Positions 27,104 through 36,255 of a stretch of DNA of 64,000 nt are shown piece by piece. The DNA is taken from positions 62,001-126,000 of the forward strand of contig NZ_FOCN01000010.1 of the NCBI RefSeq assembly GCF_900110125.1, given 5' to 3'. The position numbers and the translations under genes are program-made. The stretch comes from Cryobacterium luteum (GTDB lineage: Bacteria; Actinomycetota; Actinomycetes; Actinomycetales; Microbacteriaceae). How positions within the stretch are numbered: the first letter of the stretch is position 1; the number at the start of each line of letters is the position of its first letter. The notes beneath the pieces are model-generated. The model did not search any database. It saw only the letters and a list, made by a program, of their open reading frames with translations, and was not told the origin of the DNA.

Positions 27104-27739
27104 GTGGCGCACGCGCATCCGCTGCACGTCGACCTCGAAGTGGCCTGCCTGTGCTGCTTCGCGCCGCAGCCGTTTCACTTCACCTCCCTGAGCGACCAGG
27201 TGGTCTGCTCGAAGTGCCTGCACCACATCGGAGCCGAGAAATCCGAGCGCCGCGACCTGGAACACGTGAAGATGTGGGCGGCGCGCTGGGCAGCCAACGA
27301 GACCGCCCACGGCGAGTATCTTGCAGAAACGGATGCCTTACTCGTCGCCCGAGATACTGACCTGACCGCGCTGCGTGACCAGGTCGCCGAGCTGACCGCC
27401 CTCGTTGCCGGGCAGTTCTCCGCCGGGATCGACGGGGTGCGCAGCCTGCTGCAGAACGACCTGGTCAAGCGGGCCGAACGCAATACCGAACTGGCCCGGC
27501 GTCAGATCGACTGGGCCATGGCCGGTATTTGGCGCATTGAGGCCCTGCACCACGACTCGGCGGGATCGAAGTGCTCCTGCGGCCGCACCGCCGGCAGCTG
27601 CCCTGAGAGCGCCGCGATCGACCCCCTGCGTCAGGCCCTGCGCGACTGGGAGAAGAAGAACGTGGCGCTGCTGCAGAACGGTCGGCGGCACGGGCTGCCG
27701 GGCGAGCATCCTGCGGTGCTGGGCCAGCGCATCCGCTGA
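27104..27739 (+). CDS. Zinc-ribbon protein with coiled coil, unknown function
   Basis: A 211-residue protein. An N-terminal zinc-binding segment has CLCC near residue 14 and CSKCLHHIG near residue 35. A helical stretch follows (TDALLVARDTDLTALRDQVAELTALV, then RNTELARRQIDWAMAGIWRIEALHH). A second Cys group, CSCGRTAGSC, comes before a C-terminal helix. GTG at 27104 has GAAGGGG five bases upstream. Domain types suggest protein or nucleic-acid binding, but nothing in the context fixes a job. It is divergent from the lipoprotein gene. Confidence 0.72.
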   Translation: MAHAHPLHVDLEVACLCCFAPQPFHFTSLSDQVVCSKCLHHIGAEKSERRDLEHVKMWAARWAANETAHGEYLAETDALLVARDTDLTALRDQVAELTALVAGQFSAGIDGVRSLLQNDLVKRAERNTELARRQIDWAMAGIWRIEALHHDSAGSKCSCGRTAGSCPESAAIDPLRQALRDWEKKNVALLQNGRRHGLPGEHPAVLGQRIR

Positions 27740-27758
27740 ACTCGCTTAGCGCAGCCGG

Positions 27759-29210
27759 CTAGTGACCGACCGCGACCGGCTCGCCGAGCGGCGGGCGCCG
27801 CACGAGGAACGCGGCCGGAATCGCGAACAGCGAGATGATCGCGCCGCACAGGAATGCGCCGCGAATACCCGAGGCCGTCGCTGAGATCTCGTTGACGCCC
27901 TGCGCCATCAGCGCGGCCGACTGGGAGGTCATGACGGCGATGAACAGTGCCGTTCCGACCGCGCCGGCGAGCTGCTGAATGGTGCCGACGACCGCGCTGC
28001 CGTGGGAGTACAGGCTCGGCTTGAGTGAGCCGAGGCCCGAGGTGAACAGCGGTGTGAACAACAGCGAGAGACCGGCGCTCATGCCGATGTGGGCGATCAG
28101 CAGCATCCACGGCGGGGTGGTCTCGCCCATCATGGTCATTGCCCAGAACGCGGCGCTGACGATGATCGATCCGGGAACCAGCAGGATGGTCGGGCCGCGG
28201 CGGTCGTAGATGCGGCCGACGAACGGTGCGAGCAGACCCATGGTGAGCCCGCCCGGAAGCAACAGCAGCCCGGTCTCGAGGGCCGTCAGGCCGAGCACGT
28301 TCTGCATATACAGCGGCAGCAGGATGATGGTGCCGAACAGGGCGAGCATGCTGATGCTGAGCATCGAGATCGACACGGTGAAGGTGCGCGAGCTGAACAC
28401 GCGCAGGTCCAGCAGCGCGCGATCGGTGCGCTGCAGCCGCAGCTGGCGCAGCACGAACAGGCCGAGGGCGACCAGGCCGATGCCGAGCGGCACCCAGCCG
28501 GCAGCGGATGCCCCGCCCAGGTTGCTCAGACCGTAGACGAATCCGCCGAAACCGAACGCCGAGAGGACGACGGAGAGCACATCGAGCGGAACCTTGCGCG
28601 GAGTCGTCACGTTCTGGATGCGCGAGGCGCCGAGGATGAGCGCGCCGATCGCGATGGGAAGCACGAGGATGAACATCCAGCGCCAGTCGAGCACGCTGAG
28701 GATAACGCCGGAGATGGTCGGGCCGATCGCCGGGGCGACCGAGATGACGATGGAGATGTTTCCCATGGTCTTGCCTCGCGAGGCCGGTGCGACGAGCGTC
28801 ATGACGGTCGTCATGAGCAGCGGCATCATGATGGCCGTTCCGCTGGCCTGCACGATGCGGCCCAGAAGCAGCACCTCGAAGCCGGGCGCGAGCGCGGCGA
28901 TCAGGGTTCCGGTGCTGAACAGCGTCATCGCGGCGATGAAGACCGGCCGGGTGTGAAAACGCTGGATCAGAAAACCGGTGATCGGAATGACCACGGCCAT
29001 CGTGAGCATGAAGGCCGTGGTCAGCCACTGCGCGGCGGTCGCGGTAATGCTGAGGTCGTCCATGAGGTGCGGCAGGGCCACACCCATGATGGTCTCGTTC
29101 AAAATGACGACGAAGGCGGAGACCAGCAGCAGCCGAATCACCAACTGATTGCGTTTGGCGTCGGGGTGCGCCTCGGCCGCGGTCGTGGGCGCGCTGGTTG
29201 TTGCGGTCAT
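27759..29210 (-). CDS. DHA2-family MFS drug exporter
   Basis: A 483-residue transporter with about 14 membrane helices, as in the EmrB/QacA group of proton antiporters. Seen: motif LNETIMGVALPHLMDDLSI in the first helix, motif A-like GFLIQRFHTRPVF, LGRIVQASGTAIMMPLL, and motif C GPTISGVIL. Substrate is unknown. ATG at 29210. No regulator lies beside it; the 289-base gap up to the UvrA2-like gene contains no gene or clear signal that I could identify. Confidence 0.9.
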   Translation of the reverse strand: MTATTSAPTTAAEAHPDAKRNQLVIRLLLVSAFVVILNETIMGVALPHLMDDLSITATAAQWLTTAFMLTMAVVIPITGFLIQRFHTRPVFIAAMTLFSTGTLIAALAPGFEVLLLGRIVQASGTAIMMPLLMTTVMTLVAPASRGKTMGNISIVISVAPAIGPTISGVILSVLDWRWMFILVLPIAIGALILGASRIQNVTTPRKVPLDVLSVVLSAFGFGGFVYGLSNLGGASAAGWVPLGIGLVALGLFVLRQLRLQRTDRALLDLRVFSSRTFTVSISMLSISMLALFGTIILLPLYMQNVLGLTALETGLLLLPGGLTMGLLAPFVGRIYDRRGPTILLVPGSIIVSAAFWAMTMMGETTPPWMLLIAHIGMSAGLSLLFTPLFTSGLGSLKPSLYSHGSAVVGTIQQLAGAVGTALFIAVMTSQSAALMAQGVNEISATASGIRGAFLCGAIISLFAIPAAFLVRRPPLGEPVAVGH

Positions 29211-29499
29211 AGCTGGTCCTGACGATCATGCGAAAAAGGGATGGCTCAAAAAGCGGCCTGCGAAAGTGAGCGGCCGTGCGAACCCCGGGCCGGTTCGCTC
29301 TGTGCGCCAACAGGTGCAGCGCTGTGCAGGGTGTGAAATATTCCTGCGCGTGCAAATTGACCGCAAGAGGCGATCGGTGCCCGGGGCTGATTCAGGAAGA
29401 TCGGCGGCTCACCGGGCTGCTGCCGCGCGATTCCGGGTCTGGGCTGGCTGCAGGTGCCGGATTTCCTGAATTAGCCACCAAAAACGGGCGGGCAAATGG

Positions 29500-31974
29500 C
29501 TACGGCAGGCGGAGCCTGAGGTAGGGCGCGGTGCGGCTGGTCGGGTGCGCGGCGACCGTGGCGGGAGTGCCGGCGGCGATGATCCGGCCGCCGGCGTCTC
29601 CGCCGCCGGGGCCGAGGTCGATCACCCAGTCGGCGGCGGCGACCACATCCATCTCGTGTTCGACCACGACCACGGTGTTGCCGGCATCGACGAGGCGCCC
29701 GAGCTGCAGCAGGAGCAGCTCGACGTCGGCCGGGTGCAGCCCGGTCGTAGGTTCGTCGAGCAGGTAGAGCGTGTGGCCGCGGCGGGCGCGCTGCAGTTCG
29801 GTCGCGAGCTTGATGCGCTGCGCCTCGCCGCCGGACAGCTCGGTGGCCGGCTGCCCGAGCCGCAGATAGCCCAGGCCCACCTCGCGCAGGGTTTCGAGGC
29901 TGCGCGCGGCGGAGGCGACGTCGCTGAGAAAAACGAGCGCGGCATCCACTGTGAGGCCGAGTACCTCGGCCACGTTCTTGCCGTGGTAGGTCACCTCGAG
30001 GGTGTCGGGGTTGTAGCGCGACCCGCCGCAGTCCGGGCAGGGCGCATAGCTGCCCGGCAAAAAGAGCAGCCCAACGGCCACGAAACCCTCGCCGAGACAG
30101 GTCTCGCAGCGGCCGCCGGCCACGTTGAACGAGAATCGGGAGGCGGTGAAGCCGCGCGCGCTGGCCTCGTCGGTGGCAGCGAAGGTGGCCCGCACGGCGT
30201 CGAACAGGCCGGTGTAGGTGGCGAGGTTGGAGCGCGGCGTGCGCCCGATCGGCTTTTGGTCCACCTGCACCAGCCGGTCGACGGCCTCGAGCCCGGTCAC
30301 TGCGCCTACTTTCGGGCGCTCGGCGTGCTCGATCTCAGCGTCGGGGTCGGCGAGATCGAGCACCGGCACATCGTCGGGGTCTGGGTGCAGGTGCTGCCCC
30401 ACGGCCTCGGCCAGCACCTGGCTGACCAGGGTGGACTTGCCCGAACCGCTCACTCCGGTCACCGCCGTCAATACTCCGAGCGGAATCTGCGCGTCGAGGC
30501 CTCGCAGGTTGTGCCGGGTCACGTCGGTCAACCCCAACCAGCCGAGCGGATGCCGCAGCTCGCCCGCCACCACCGGCTCGCGGTCCTCGGCGAACAGGTA
30601 CTGCCGGGTCACCGACGCCTCGACCTGGGCGAGTCCGGCCGTCGGCCCGCTGTAGAGAACCTCGCCGCCGCCCTCACCGGCACGGGGGCCGACGTCGACG
30701 ACCCAGTCGGCGCTTCTCACGACGTCCATATTGTGTTCGACCACGAAGACCGAGTTGCCCGACTGCTTGAGCTGCTCGAGCACGAGCAGCAGCGGTTCGG
30801 CATCGGCTGGGTGCAGACCGGCCGAGGGCTCGTCGAGCACATAGATCACACCGAACAGGCCGGAGCGCAGCTGGGTGGCGATGCGCAGCCGCTGCATCTC
30901 CCCCGGAGAGAGGGTGGGGGTCGAGCGGCCGAGGGCCAGATAGCCGAGACCCAGTTCGAGCAGCACGTCGATGCGGCGCAGCAGATCGCCGGCCAGGGTG
31001 ACGGCCACTTCCGTCGAAGCGGAGTCGCCCGACACGATCGGCCGCAGGATCTCGGCCAGCGCTGTCATCGGCAGCGCGTTGAGGGCGGCGATCGACTGGC
31101 CGGCTACGGTCACGGCGAGGGCTTCCGGCTTCAGCCCGCTGCCGCCGCAATCGGGGCAGGGGCCGGTGTCGACGTAGCGCAGCACTCGCTGCCGTACGTT
31201 CGGGCTCTTGCTGTCGGCCAGGGTGTGCAGCACGAAACTCTTCGCGCTCCAGAATCGGCCCTGGTAGGGCTTGGCGATGCGGTCGCGTTGCGGCACAACC
31301 TCGACCACCGGTTGTTCCTCAGTGAACAAAATCCAGTCGCGGTCGGCGCGGGAGAGGCTGTGCCAGGGCGCGTCGATGTCGTAGCCGAGCACGGCGACGA
31401 TGTCGCGCAGGTTCTTGCCCTGCCAGGCGCCCGGCCAGGCCGCGATCGCGCCGTCGCGGATGCTGAGCGTGGGATCGAGCACCATCGATTCCTCGCTGAC
31501 GGTGTGCGCCAGTCCGAGGCCGTGACAGCGCGGGCAGGCGCCCATCGCGGTGTTCGGCGAGAAGGAGTCGGATTCGAGGCGACCGGCGGCATCCGCTGGG
31601 TATATGCCGGCACGGGAATACATCATGCGGAGCGAGTTGGAGAGGGTGGTGACCGTGCCGACGCTCGAGCGCGAGCTCGGTGTACCGCGGCGTTGTTGCA
31701 GAGCGACGGCCGGTGGCAGCCCGGTGATCTCATCGACGTGCGGGGTGTGCCCCTGTTGAATGAGGCGGCGCGCGTAGGGCGCGACCGACTCGAAGAAGCG
31801 CCGCTGCGCCTCGGCGAAAATGGTGCCGAAGGCGAGCGACGACTTGCCGGAGCCCGAGACACCGGTGAACGCCACAATGGCATCCCTCGGCACGTCGACG
31901 TTCACATTGCGCAGGTTGTTTTCGCGGGCGCCGCGCACCCGCACGAAACCCTCTGGCTGATTTTCGCTAAGCAT
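29500..31974 (-). CDS. UvrA2-like ABC ATPase
   Basis: An 824-residue UvrA paralogue. Two ABC ATPase modules: GVSGSGKSSLAFGT with signature LSPGEMQRLRIATQL, and GVSGSGKSTLVSQV with LSGGEAQRIKLATEL. Zinc-ribbon cysteine pairs occur as CPRCHG, CPDCGGSGL, CETCLGEG, and CPDCGGSRY. It is shorter than typical UvrA (about 940-990), in the range of UvrA2/DrrC-type proteins that are linked to drug tolerance and DNA-damage response rather than core excision repair. No uvrB or uvrC nearby. ATG at 31974 follows a TATATT box at 31981-31986 so closely that the mRNA may be leaderless. Confidence 0.9.
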   Translation of the reverse strand: MLSENQPEGFVRVRGARENNLRNVNVDVPRDAIVAFTGVSGSGKSSLAFGTIFAEAQRRFFESVAPYARRLIQQGHTPHVDEITGLPPAVALQQRRGTPSSRSSVGTVTTLSNSLRMMYSRAGIYPADAAGRLESDSFSPNTAMGACPRCHGLGLAHTVSEESMVLDPTLSIRDGAIAAWPGAWQGKNLRDIVAVLGYDIDAPWHSLSRADRDWILFTEEQPVVEVVPQRDRIAKPYQGRFWSAKSFVLHTLADSKSPNVRQRVLRYVDTGPCPDCGGSGLKPEALAVTVAGQSIAALNALPMTALAEILRPIVSGDSASTEVAVTLAGDLLRRIDVLLELGLGYLALGRSTPTLSPGEMQRLRIATQLRSGLFGVIYVLDEPSAGLHPADAEPLLLVLEQLKQSGNSVFVVEHNMDVVRSADWVVDVGPRAGEGGGEVLYSGPTAGLAQVEASVTRQYLFAEDREPVVAGELRHPLGWLGLTDVTRHNLRGLDAQIPLGVLTAVTGVSGSGKSTLVSQVLAEAVGQHLHPDPDDVPVLDLADPDAEIEHAERPKVGAVTGLEAVDRLVQVDQKPIGRTPRSNLATYTGLFDAVRATFAATDEASARGFTASRFSFNVAGGRCETCLGEGFVAVGLLFLPGSYAPCPDCGGSRYNPDTLEVTYHGKNVAEVLGLTVDAALVFLSDVASAARSLETLREVGLGYLRLGQPATELSGGEAQRIKLATELQRARRGHTLYLLDEPTTGLHPADVELLLLQLGRLVDAGNTVVVVEHEMDVVAAADWVIDLGPGGGDAGGRIIAAGTPATVAAHPTSRTAPYLRLRLP

Positions 31975-32008
31975 CCGAACAATATAGGTGCTGCGGTTGT
32001 GTATGCCG

Positions 32009-33064
32009 TCAGATCGACGTGGCGTCCTCGACCTGACCGACGAGCTCCTCGATGATGTCCTCCAGAAAGAGCACACCGGTCACGGTGCCGTCGGCGTCAA
32101 ACGCGGTCGCCACGTGCGCGCCCAGGCGCCGCATCGACGCGAGCGCATCTTCCAGTTCGCTGTTCGACGAAACGGAAGCGAGACGGCGCAGCCGTTTGCT
32201 CGGCACCGGCTGCGTGAAGCTGGTACCGCTGGTGAGATCCATGACGTCTTTCAGGTGCAGGTACCCACTCGGCTGGTCGACGTCATCGGTGAGGATGTAG
32301 CGGGAGTAGCCGTGGCGGCTCACCGCGCGTTGGATGTCGGCCGGGGATGCCGTGGCTGGCAGACACACCATCGACTCGATGGGCACCTGCACGTCGGAGA
32401 CCCTTTTCGAGGTGAACTCGAACGCCGCACTGAGTGTGCCCGAGGCATCCTGCAGCATGCCCTCGCGGGTGGACTGCTCCACGATGTTCGCGACCTCGTC
32501 GAGGGTGAACGCGCTTGTCGCCTCATTCTTCGGTTCGACCTTGCACAGACGGAGCACGCCGTTGGCGAGCCAGTTGAGGCTGAAGATGATCGGGTTGAAC
32601 ACGCGGGCTACGAACACGAGCGGCGGTGCGAGAATGAGCGCGGCCTTTTCAGGAATGGAGAACGAGATGTTCTTGGGGATCATCTCGCCGAAGACCACGT
32701 GCAAAAAGGTCACCAAAATGAGCGCGAAGGTGAAGGCGATCGTGCTGATCATTCCTTCGGAGAGCCCGGTGCCGGCGAGTGGGTATTCGAGCAGGCCGTG
32801 AATGGCCGGCTCTGACACGTTGAGAATGAGCAGCGAACACACGGTGATGCCGAGCTGGCTGGTGGCGAGCATCAGGGTGGCGTGTTCCATGGCCCACAGG
32901 GTGGTCTTGGCCGCCTTGCTGCCCTGCGCGGCGAGCGGCTCGATCTGAGAGCGCCGGGCCGAGATGACCGCGAACTCGGCGCCGACGAAGAACGCGTTCA
33001 CCACCAGCAGCACGACGAGCCAGATCAGGCCCGGCATGTACGCGGCTAAATCGGCGCTACTCAT
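32009..33064 (-). CDS. CNNM/CBS-domain membrane protein (hemolysin C family)
   Basis: A 351-residue protein. The N-terminal CNNM (DUF21) membrane domain has about four helices (GLIWLVVLLVVNAFFVGAEFAVISARR, ITVCSLLILNVSEPAI, FGEMIPKNISFSIPE) and is followed by a tandem CBS pair. The family includes Mg2+/Co2+ transporters or regulators such as CorC and MpfA. There is no C-terminal CorC/HlyC domain, unlike its neighbour. It overlaps the upstream paralogue by eight bases, so the pair is an operon, and the two may form a heteromer. Magnesium handling is inferred. Confidence 0.9.
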   Translation of the reverse strand: MSSADLAAYMPGLIWLVVLLVVNAFFVGAEFAVISARRSQIEPLAAQGSKAAKTTLWAMEHATLMLATSQLGITVCSLLILNVSEPAIHGLLEYPLAGTGLSEGMISTIAFTFALILVTFLHVVFGEMIPKNISFSIPEKAALILAPPLVFVARVFNPIIFSLNWLANGVLRLCKVEPKNEATSAFTLDEVANIVEQSTREGMLQDASGTLSAAFEFTSKRVSDVQVPIESMVCLPATASPADIQRAVSRHGYSRYILTDDVDQPSGYLHLKDVMDLTSGTSFTQPVPSKRLRRLASVSSNSELEDALASMRRLGAHVATAFDADGTVTGVLFLEDIIEELVGQVEDATSI

Positions 33065-34436
33065 GGATCAGGTCTTTCTTGATGTCGTTCACGATGCGGT
33101 CGTGCGGGGTGGCCACGCTCAGGTCGGTGTCGGTGTCGGTGTCGGGCTCGGCCGGCGTGTAACGCACGCGGTGCACCCGCACGCCGTCGACTCGGTCGAT
33201 GCGCAGCACGCCACCCGCGATGGCGACCTCGTCGCCCAGTTCGGGAATGCGGTCGAGCTGGTCGGCCAGGAACCCGCCGACGCTGTCATAGTCGCCGTCG
33301 TCTGGAACGGTGACCCCGGTGCGGTCGAACAGTTCGTCGGGCCGCCAGGCGGCGTCGAAGACGACGGACCGGCCGGAGCGCACGACTCCGGCTTTGGCCC
33401 GGTCGTGTTCGTCTTCGAGTTCACCGACGAGTTCTTCGACGAGGTCTTCCAGGGTGACGATGCCGGCCGTTCCGCCGTATTCGTCGGCGACCACCGCAAT
33501 CTGGAAGCCCTGCCCGCGCAGTGCAGCAAGCAGGGAATCCACGCCCATCGACTCGGGAACACGCAGCGCCTCCACCTTGAGGTCGGCGGCGGTGACGGTG
33601 CCCCGCTCGCTGAGAGCAACGGCGAAGGCCTGTTTCACGTGCAACACTCCGACGATGTCGTCGGAGTCCCTGTCGATGACGGGGAAGCGCGAGTATCCGG
33701 TGCTGGTGGCGAGGCGCACGATGCCCTCGGCTGTGTCGGCGACGTGCACCGAGGCCATGCGCACCCTGGGGGTCATGACATCCGCCGCGGAGTGGTCGGA
33801 GAACCGCAGGGTGCGGTGCAGCATGGCGGCGTGGTCGTCGTCGAGCACCCCTTCGAGGGCGGAGCGGCGCACCAGAAAGCTCAGCTCCTCGGCGCTGCGG
33901 GCACCGGAGAGCTCTTCCTTGGGTTCAATGCCGAAACGACGGATGATGGCGTTGGCGGTGTTGTTGAACAGCAGGATCACGGGTTTGAACACGGTCGTGA
34001 ACACGGCCTGCGCCGGGACGACGATCTTCGCCGTCGCGAGTGGCACGGCGAGGGCGAAATTCTTCGGAACGAGTTCGCCGATCACCATGGAGAACAGGGT
34101 CGCGAGGGAGATGGCGATGATCGTTCCGACCACGGGAATGACCCCGTCCGGCACTCCAGCGTTGGCAAGTGGGCCGCGAAGCAGCGAACTGATCGCCGGT
34201 TCGAAGGTGAACCCTGTCAGCAGGGTGGTGAGGGTGATGCCCAGTTGCGCACTCGACAGGTGAGTCGAGGTGATCTTGAGCGCCTTGATGGTGGGACCGA
34301 GGCGTTTCTCGCCGCGGTCACGCCGGGCTTCGAGGTCATTGCGGTCGAGCGTGACGAGGGCAAACTCGGAGGCTACGAAAATTCCCGTTCCAACGGTGAG
34401 AACGAGTCCTACGCCCACCATGATCCACTCATACAT
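33057..34436 (-). CDS. CNNM/CBS/CorC-domain membrane protein (hemolysin C family)
   Basis: A 459-residue protein with a CNNM membrane domain (VGTGIFVASEFALVTLDRNDLEARR, QLGITLTTLLTGF, VIGELVPKNFALAVP), a CBS pair (DVMTPRVRMASV, GYSRFPVIDRDSDDIVGVLHVK, VVADEYGGTAGIVTLEDLVEELVGE), and a C-terminal CorC/HlyC domain ending near VHRVRYTP. Typical of gene pairs linked to Mg2+ efflux or resistance. First gene of a two-gene operon with the shorter paralogue. The 128-base upstream region has no marked structure. Confidence 0.92.
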   Translation of the reverse strand: MYEWIMVGVGLVLTVGTGIFVASEFALVTLDRNDLEARRDRGEKRLGPTIKALKITSTHLSSAQLGITLTTLLTGFTFEPAISSLLRGPLANAGVPDGVIPVVGTIIAISLATLFSMVIGELVPKNFALAVPLATAKIVVPAQAVFTTVFKPVILLFNNTANAIIRRFGIEPKEELSGARSAEELSFLVRRSALEGVLDDDHAAMLHRTLRFSDHSAADVMTPRVRMASVHVADTAEGIVRLATSTGYSRFPVIDRDSDDIVGVLHVKQAFAVALSERGTVTAADLKVEALRVPESMGVDSLLAALRGQGFQIAVVADEYGGTAGIVTLEDLVEELVGELEDEHDRAKAGVVRSGRSVVFDAAWRPDELFDRTGVTVPDDGDYDSVGGFLADQLDRIPELGDEVAIAGGVLRIDRVDGVRVHRVRYTPAEPDTDTDTDLSVATPHDRIVNDIKKDLIHE

Positions 34437-34564
34437 GGTGTGGTCCTCTCAGCGAAAGAGGCATGTCGGTGGTGGTGGGCGAGGGTCTATGCGAGGGAGG
34501 GTCTTCCATTGTGCTTATAACGCTACACACGGATGCTGGCAAACCGCCGGTCTGCGCCCTGCAG

Positions 34565-36214
34565 TTATGAGACCGCCGGCACGGTGACCTCCTCGGGCAG
34601 CTCGCGCAGCACGACCTTCATGATCTTGCCGGTGGCGGTGCGCGGCAGGGCGTCGACGAAGGTCACATAGTCGGGCACCTTGAACGCCGCGATCAGGTAG
34701 CGGGTGTGGGTGAGCAGGTCGACCTCGGTCACCATCGCGTCGGGCCGCAGCACGACGTAGGCCTTGGGCCGTTCGCCCCATTTCGGGTGCGGCATGCCGA
34801 CCACGGCGACGTCGAGCACGGTGGGGTGGGTGAGCATCGCGTTCTCGACCTCGATGGTGGAGATGTTCTCGCCACCCGAGATGATGATGTCCTTGGCCCG
34901 GTCCTTGATCTCGATGTACCCGTCTGGGTGCATGACGCCGAGGTCGCCGGTGTGGAACCAGCCGCCGCGGAAGGCATCCGCTGTGGCCTGCCGGTCTTTG
35001 AAATAGCCGAGCATGACGTTGTTGCCGCGCAGCACGATCTCGCCGATGGTTGTTGCGTCGGCCGGAACATCGGCCATGACGGAGTCGACGATGCGCGCCG
35101 ATTCGGCCTGCACCATGCCCACGCCCTGGCGGGAGATCTTGCGGGCACGTTCGTCGGCGGGCAGGTCGTCCCACTCGCGCTGGTATTCACAGATTGTGTA
35201 CGGGCCGTAGACCTCGGTGAGGCCGTAGACGTGCACGACCGTGATGCCGAGTGCGTCGAGCTGCTCGATCACGCTCGGCGACGGCGGGGCACCGGCCGTG
35301 GTGATGGACAGCGGAGTATCGAGCACGTGCTTCATCGGTGCGTTGGCGATGACGCCGCACACCGTGGGAGCGCCGCACAGGTTGGTCACGCCGAGGGTGT
35401 CGATGGCCGACCAGACCGCTTCGGCCCGCACCGTGCGGAGGCAAACGTGGGTGGCGCCGGCGGCCGTGACCGCCCACGGCGTGCACCAGCCATTGCAGTG
35501 GAACATCGGCAGTGTCCACAGGTAGACCGAGTCGCTCGTGAATTTATTGTGGAAAACCTCGCCGAAGGAGTTGAGGTAGGCGCCCCGGTGGGAGTACATG
35601 ACGCCCTTGGGCTTGCCGGTCGTGCCCGAGGTGTAGTTGATCGAGATCACCGCGCGTTCGTCGGTGACCTCCCAGGCTAGAGGATCGGTTCCATCATTGT
35701 CGGCCTCGGCCAGGAAGGACGTGAGGGTCTGCTGGCCGATCTCGAGGCCGCTTTCGGTGAGCCCGAACTCGCCGTCGGCGATTTCGATGACGCCCTTCAG
35801 GGCAGCGGATGCCGCGAACGCGTCCCCCACACCGGCAACGAGTTCGGCGTCGATGAACAACAGGGTGGCTTCGGAGTGCTCGAGAACGTAGTGCACCTCC
35901 GGTGCGGCGAGCCGCGAATTCAGGGCGACGAGTACTCCGCCGGCCAACGGAACGGCGTAGTGGGCGATGAGCATCTCGGGTATATTCGGCGCGAGGAATA
36001 TGACCCGATCGCCCGGGGAGATGCGCGCACGGATGGCGTGCGCGAGCTTTTCGGCCGCCTGAGCGAATTGCCGGTAGGTGTAGCTCCTGGCGCCGTAGAT
36101 GATCGCATTCTTGCCCGGGAATACTTCGGCGCTGCGCTGCAGAAATCGCATCGGTGTGAGGGGCGAGTCGTTGGGTGTGCCGGTGCTGCTCAGTAATGTC
36201 GTCAGGTCAATCAC
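34565..36214 (-). CDS. Fatty-acyl-CoA ligase (AMP-binding)
   Basis: A 549-residue ANL-family enzyme that activates a carboxylic acid to its CoA thioester through an acyl-adenylate. Seen: the P-loop YTSGTTGKPKGVMYSH, the YGLTEVYGP motif, the hinge GDLGVMHPDGYIEIKDRAKD, and the catalytic Lys near PRTATGKIMK. It resembles medium- and long-chain ligases (AlkK-like), but the substrate cannot be read from sequence. It lies 41 bases after the acyl-CoA dehydrogenase gene, so the two are probably one operon for fatty-acid or related acid breakdown, under the TetR gene upstream. Confidence 0.92.
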   Translation of the reverse strand: MIDLTTLLSSTGTPNDSPLTPMRFLQRSAEVFPGKNAIIYGARSYTYRQFAQAAEKLAHAIRARISPGDRVIFLAPNIPEMLIAHYAVPLAGGVLVALNSRLAAPEVHYVLEHSEATLLFIDAELVAGVGDAFAASAALKGVIEIADGEFGLTESGLEIGQQTLTSFLAEADNDGTDPLAWEVTDERAVISINYTSGTTGKPKGVMYSHRGAYLNSFGEVFHNKFTSDSVYLWTLPMFHCNGWCTPWAVTAAGATHVCLRTVRAEAVWSAIDTLGVTNLCGAPTVCGVIANAPMKHVLDTPLSITTAGAPPSPSVIEQLDALGITVVHVYGLTEVYGPYTICEYQREWDDLPADERARKISRQGVGMVQAESARIVDSVMADVPADATTIGEIVLRGNNVMLGYFKDRQATADAFRGGWFHTGDLGVMHPDGYIEIKDRAKDIIISGGENISTIEVENAMLTHPTVLDVAVVGMPHPKWGERPKAYVVLRPDAMVTEVDLLTHTRYLIAAFKVPDYVTFVDALPRTATGKIMKVVLRELPEEVTVPAVS

Positions 36215-36255
36215 GTGGGACTCCTTTGTCCAAAAAGATCTAGCGCAGTGCGGGC

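Noticed and set aside
29211-29499. A small gene between the exporter and the UvrA2-like gene
   Set aside because: No frame has a fitting start, ribosome binding site or protein-like composition.
28089-32055. Large + strand frames opposite the DHA2 exporter and the UvrA2-like gene
   Set aside because: Low-complexity products rich in Gly, Arg, His and Asp that arise from the antisense of GC-rich genes. The - strand products have complete family motifs.
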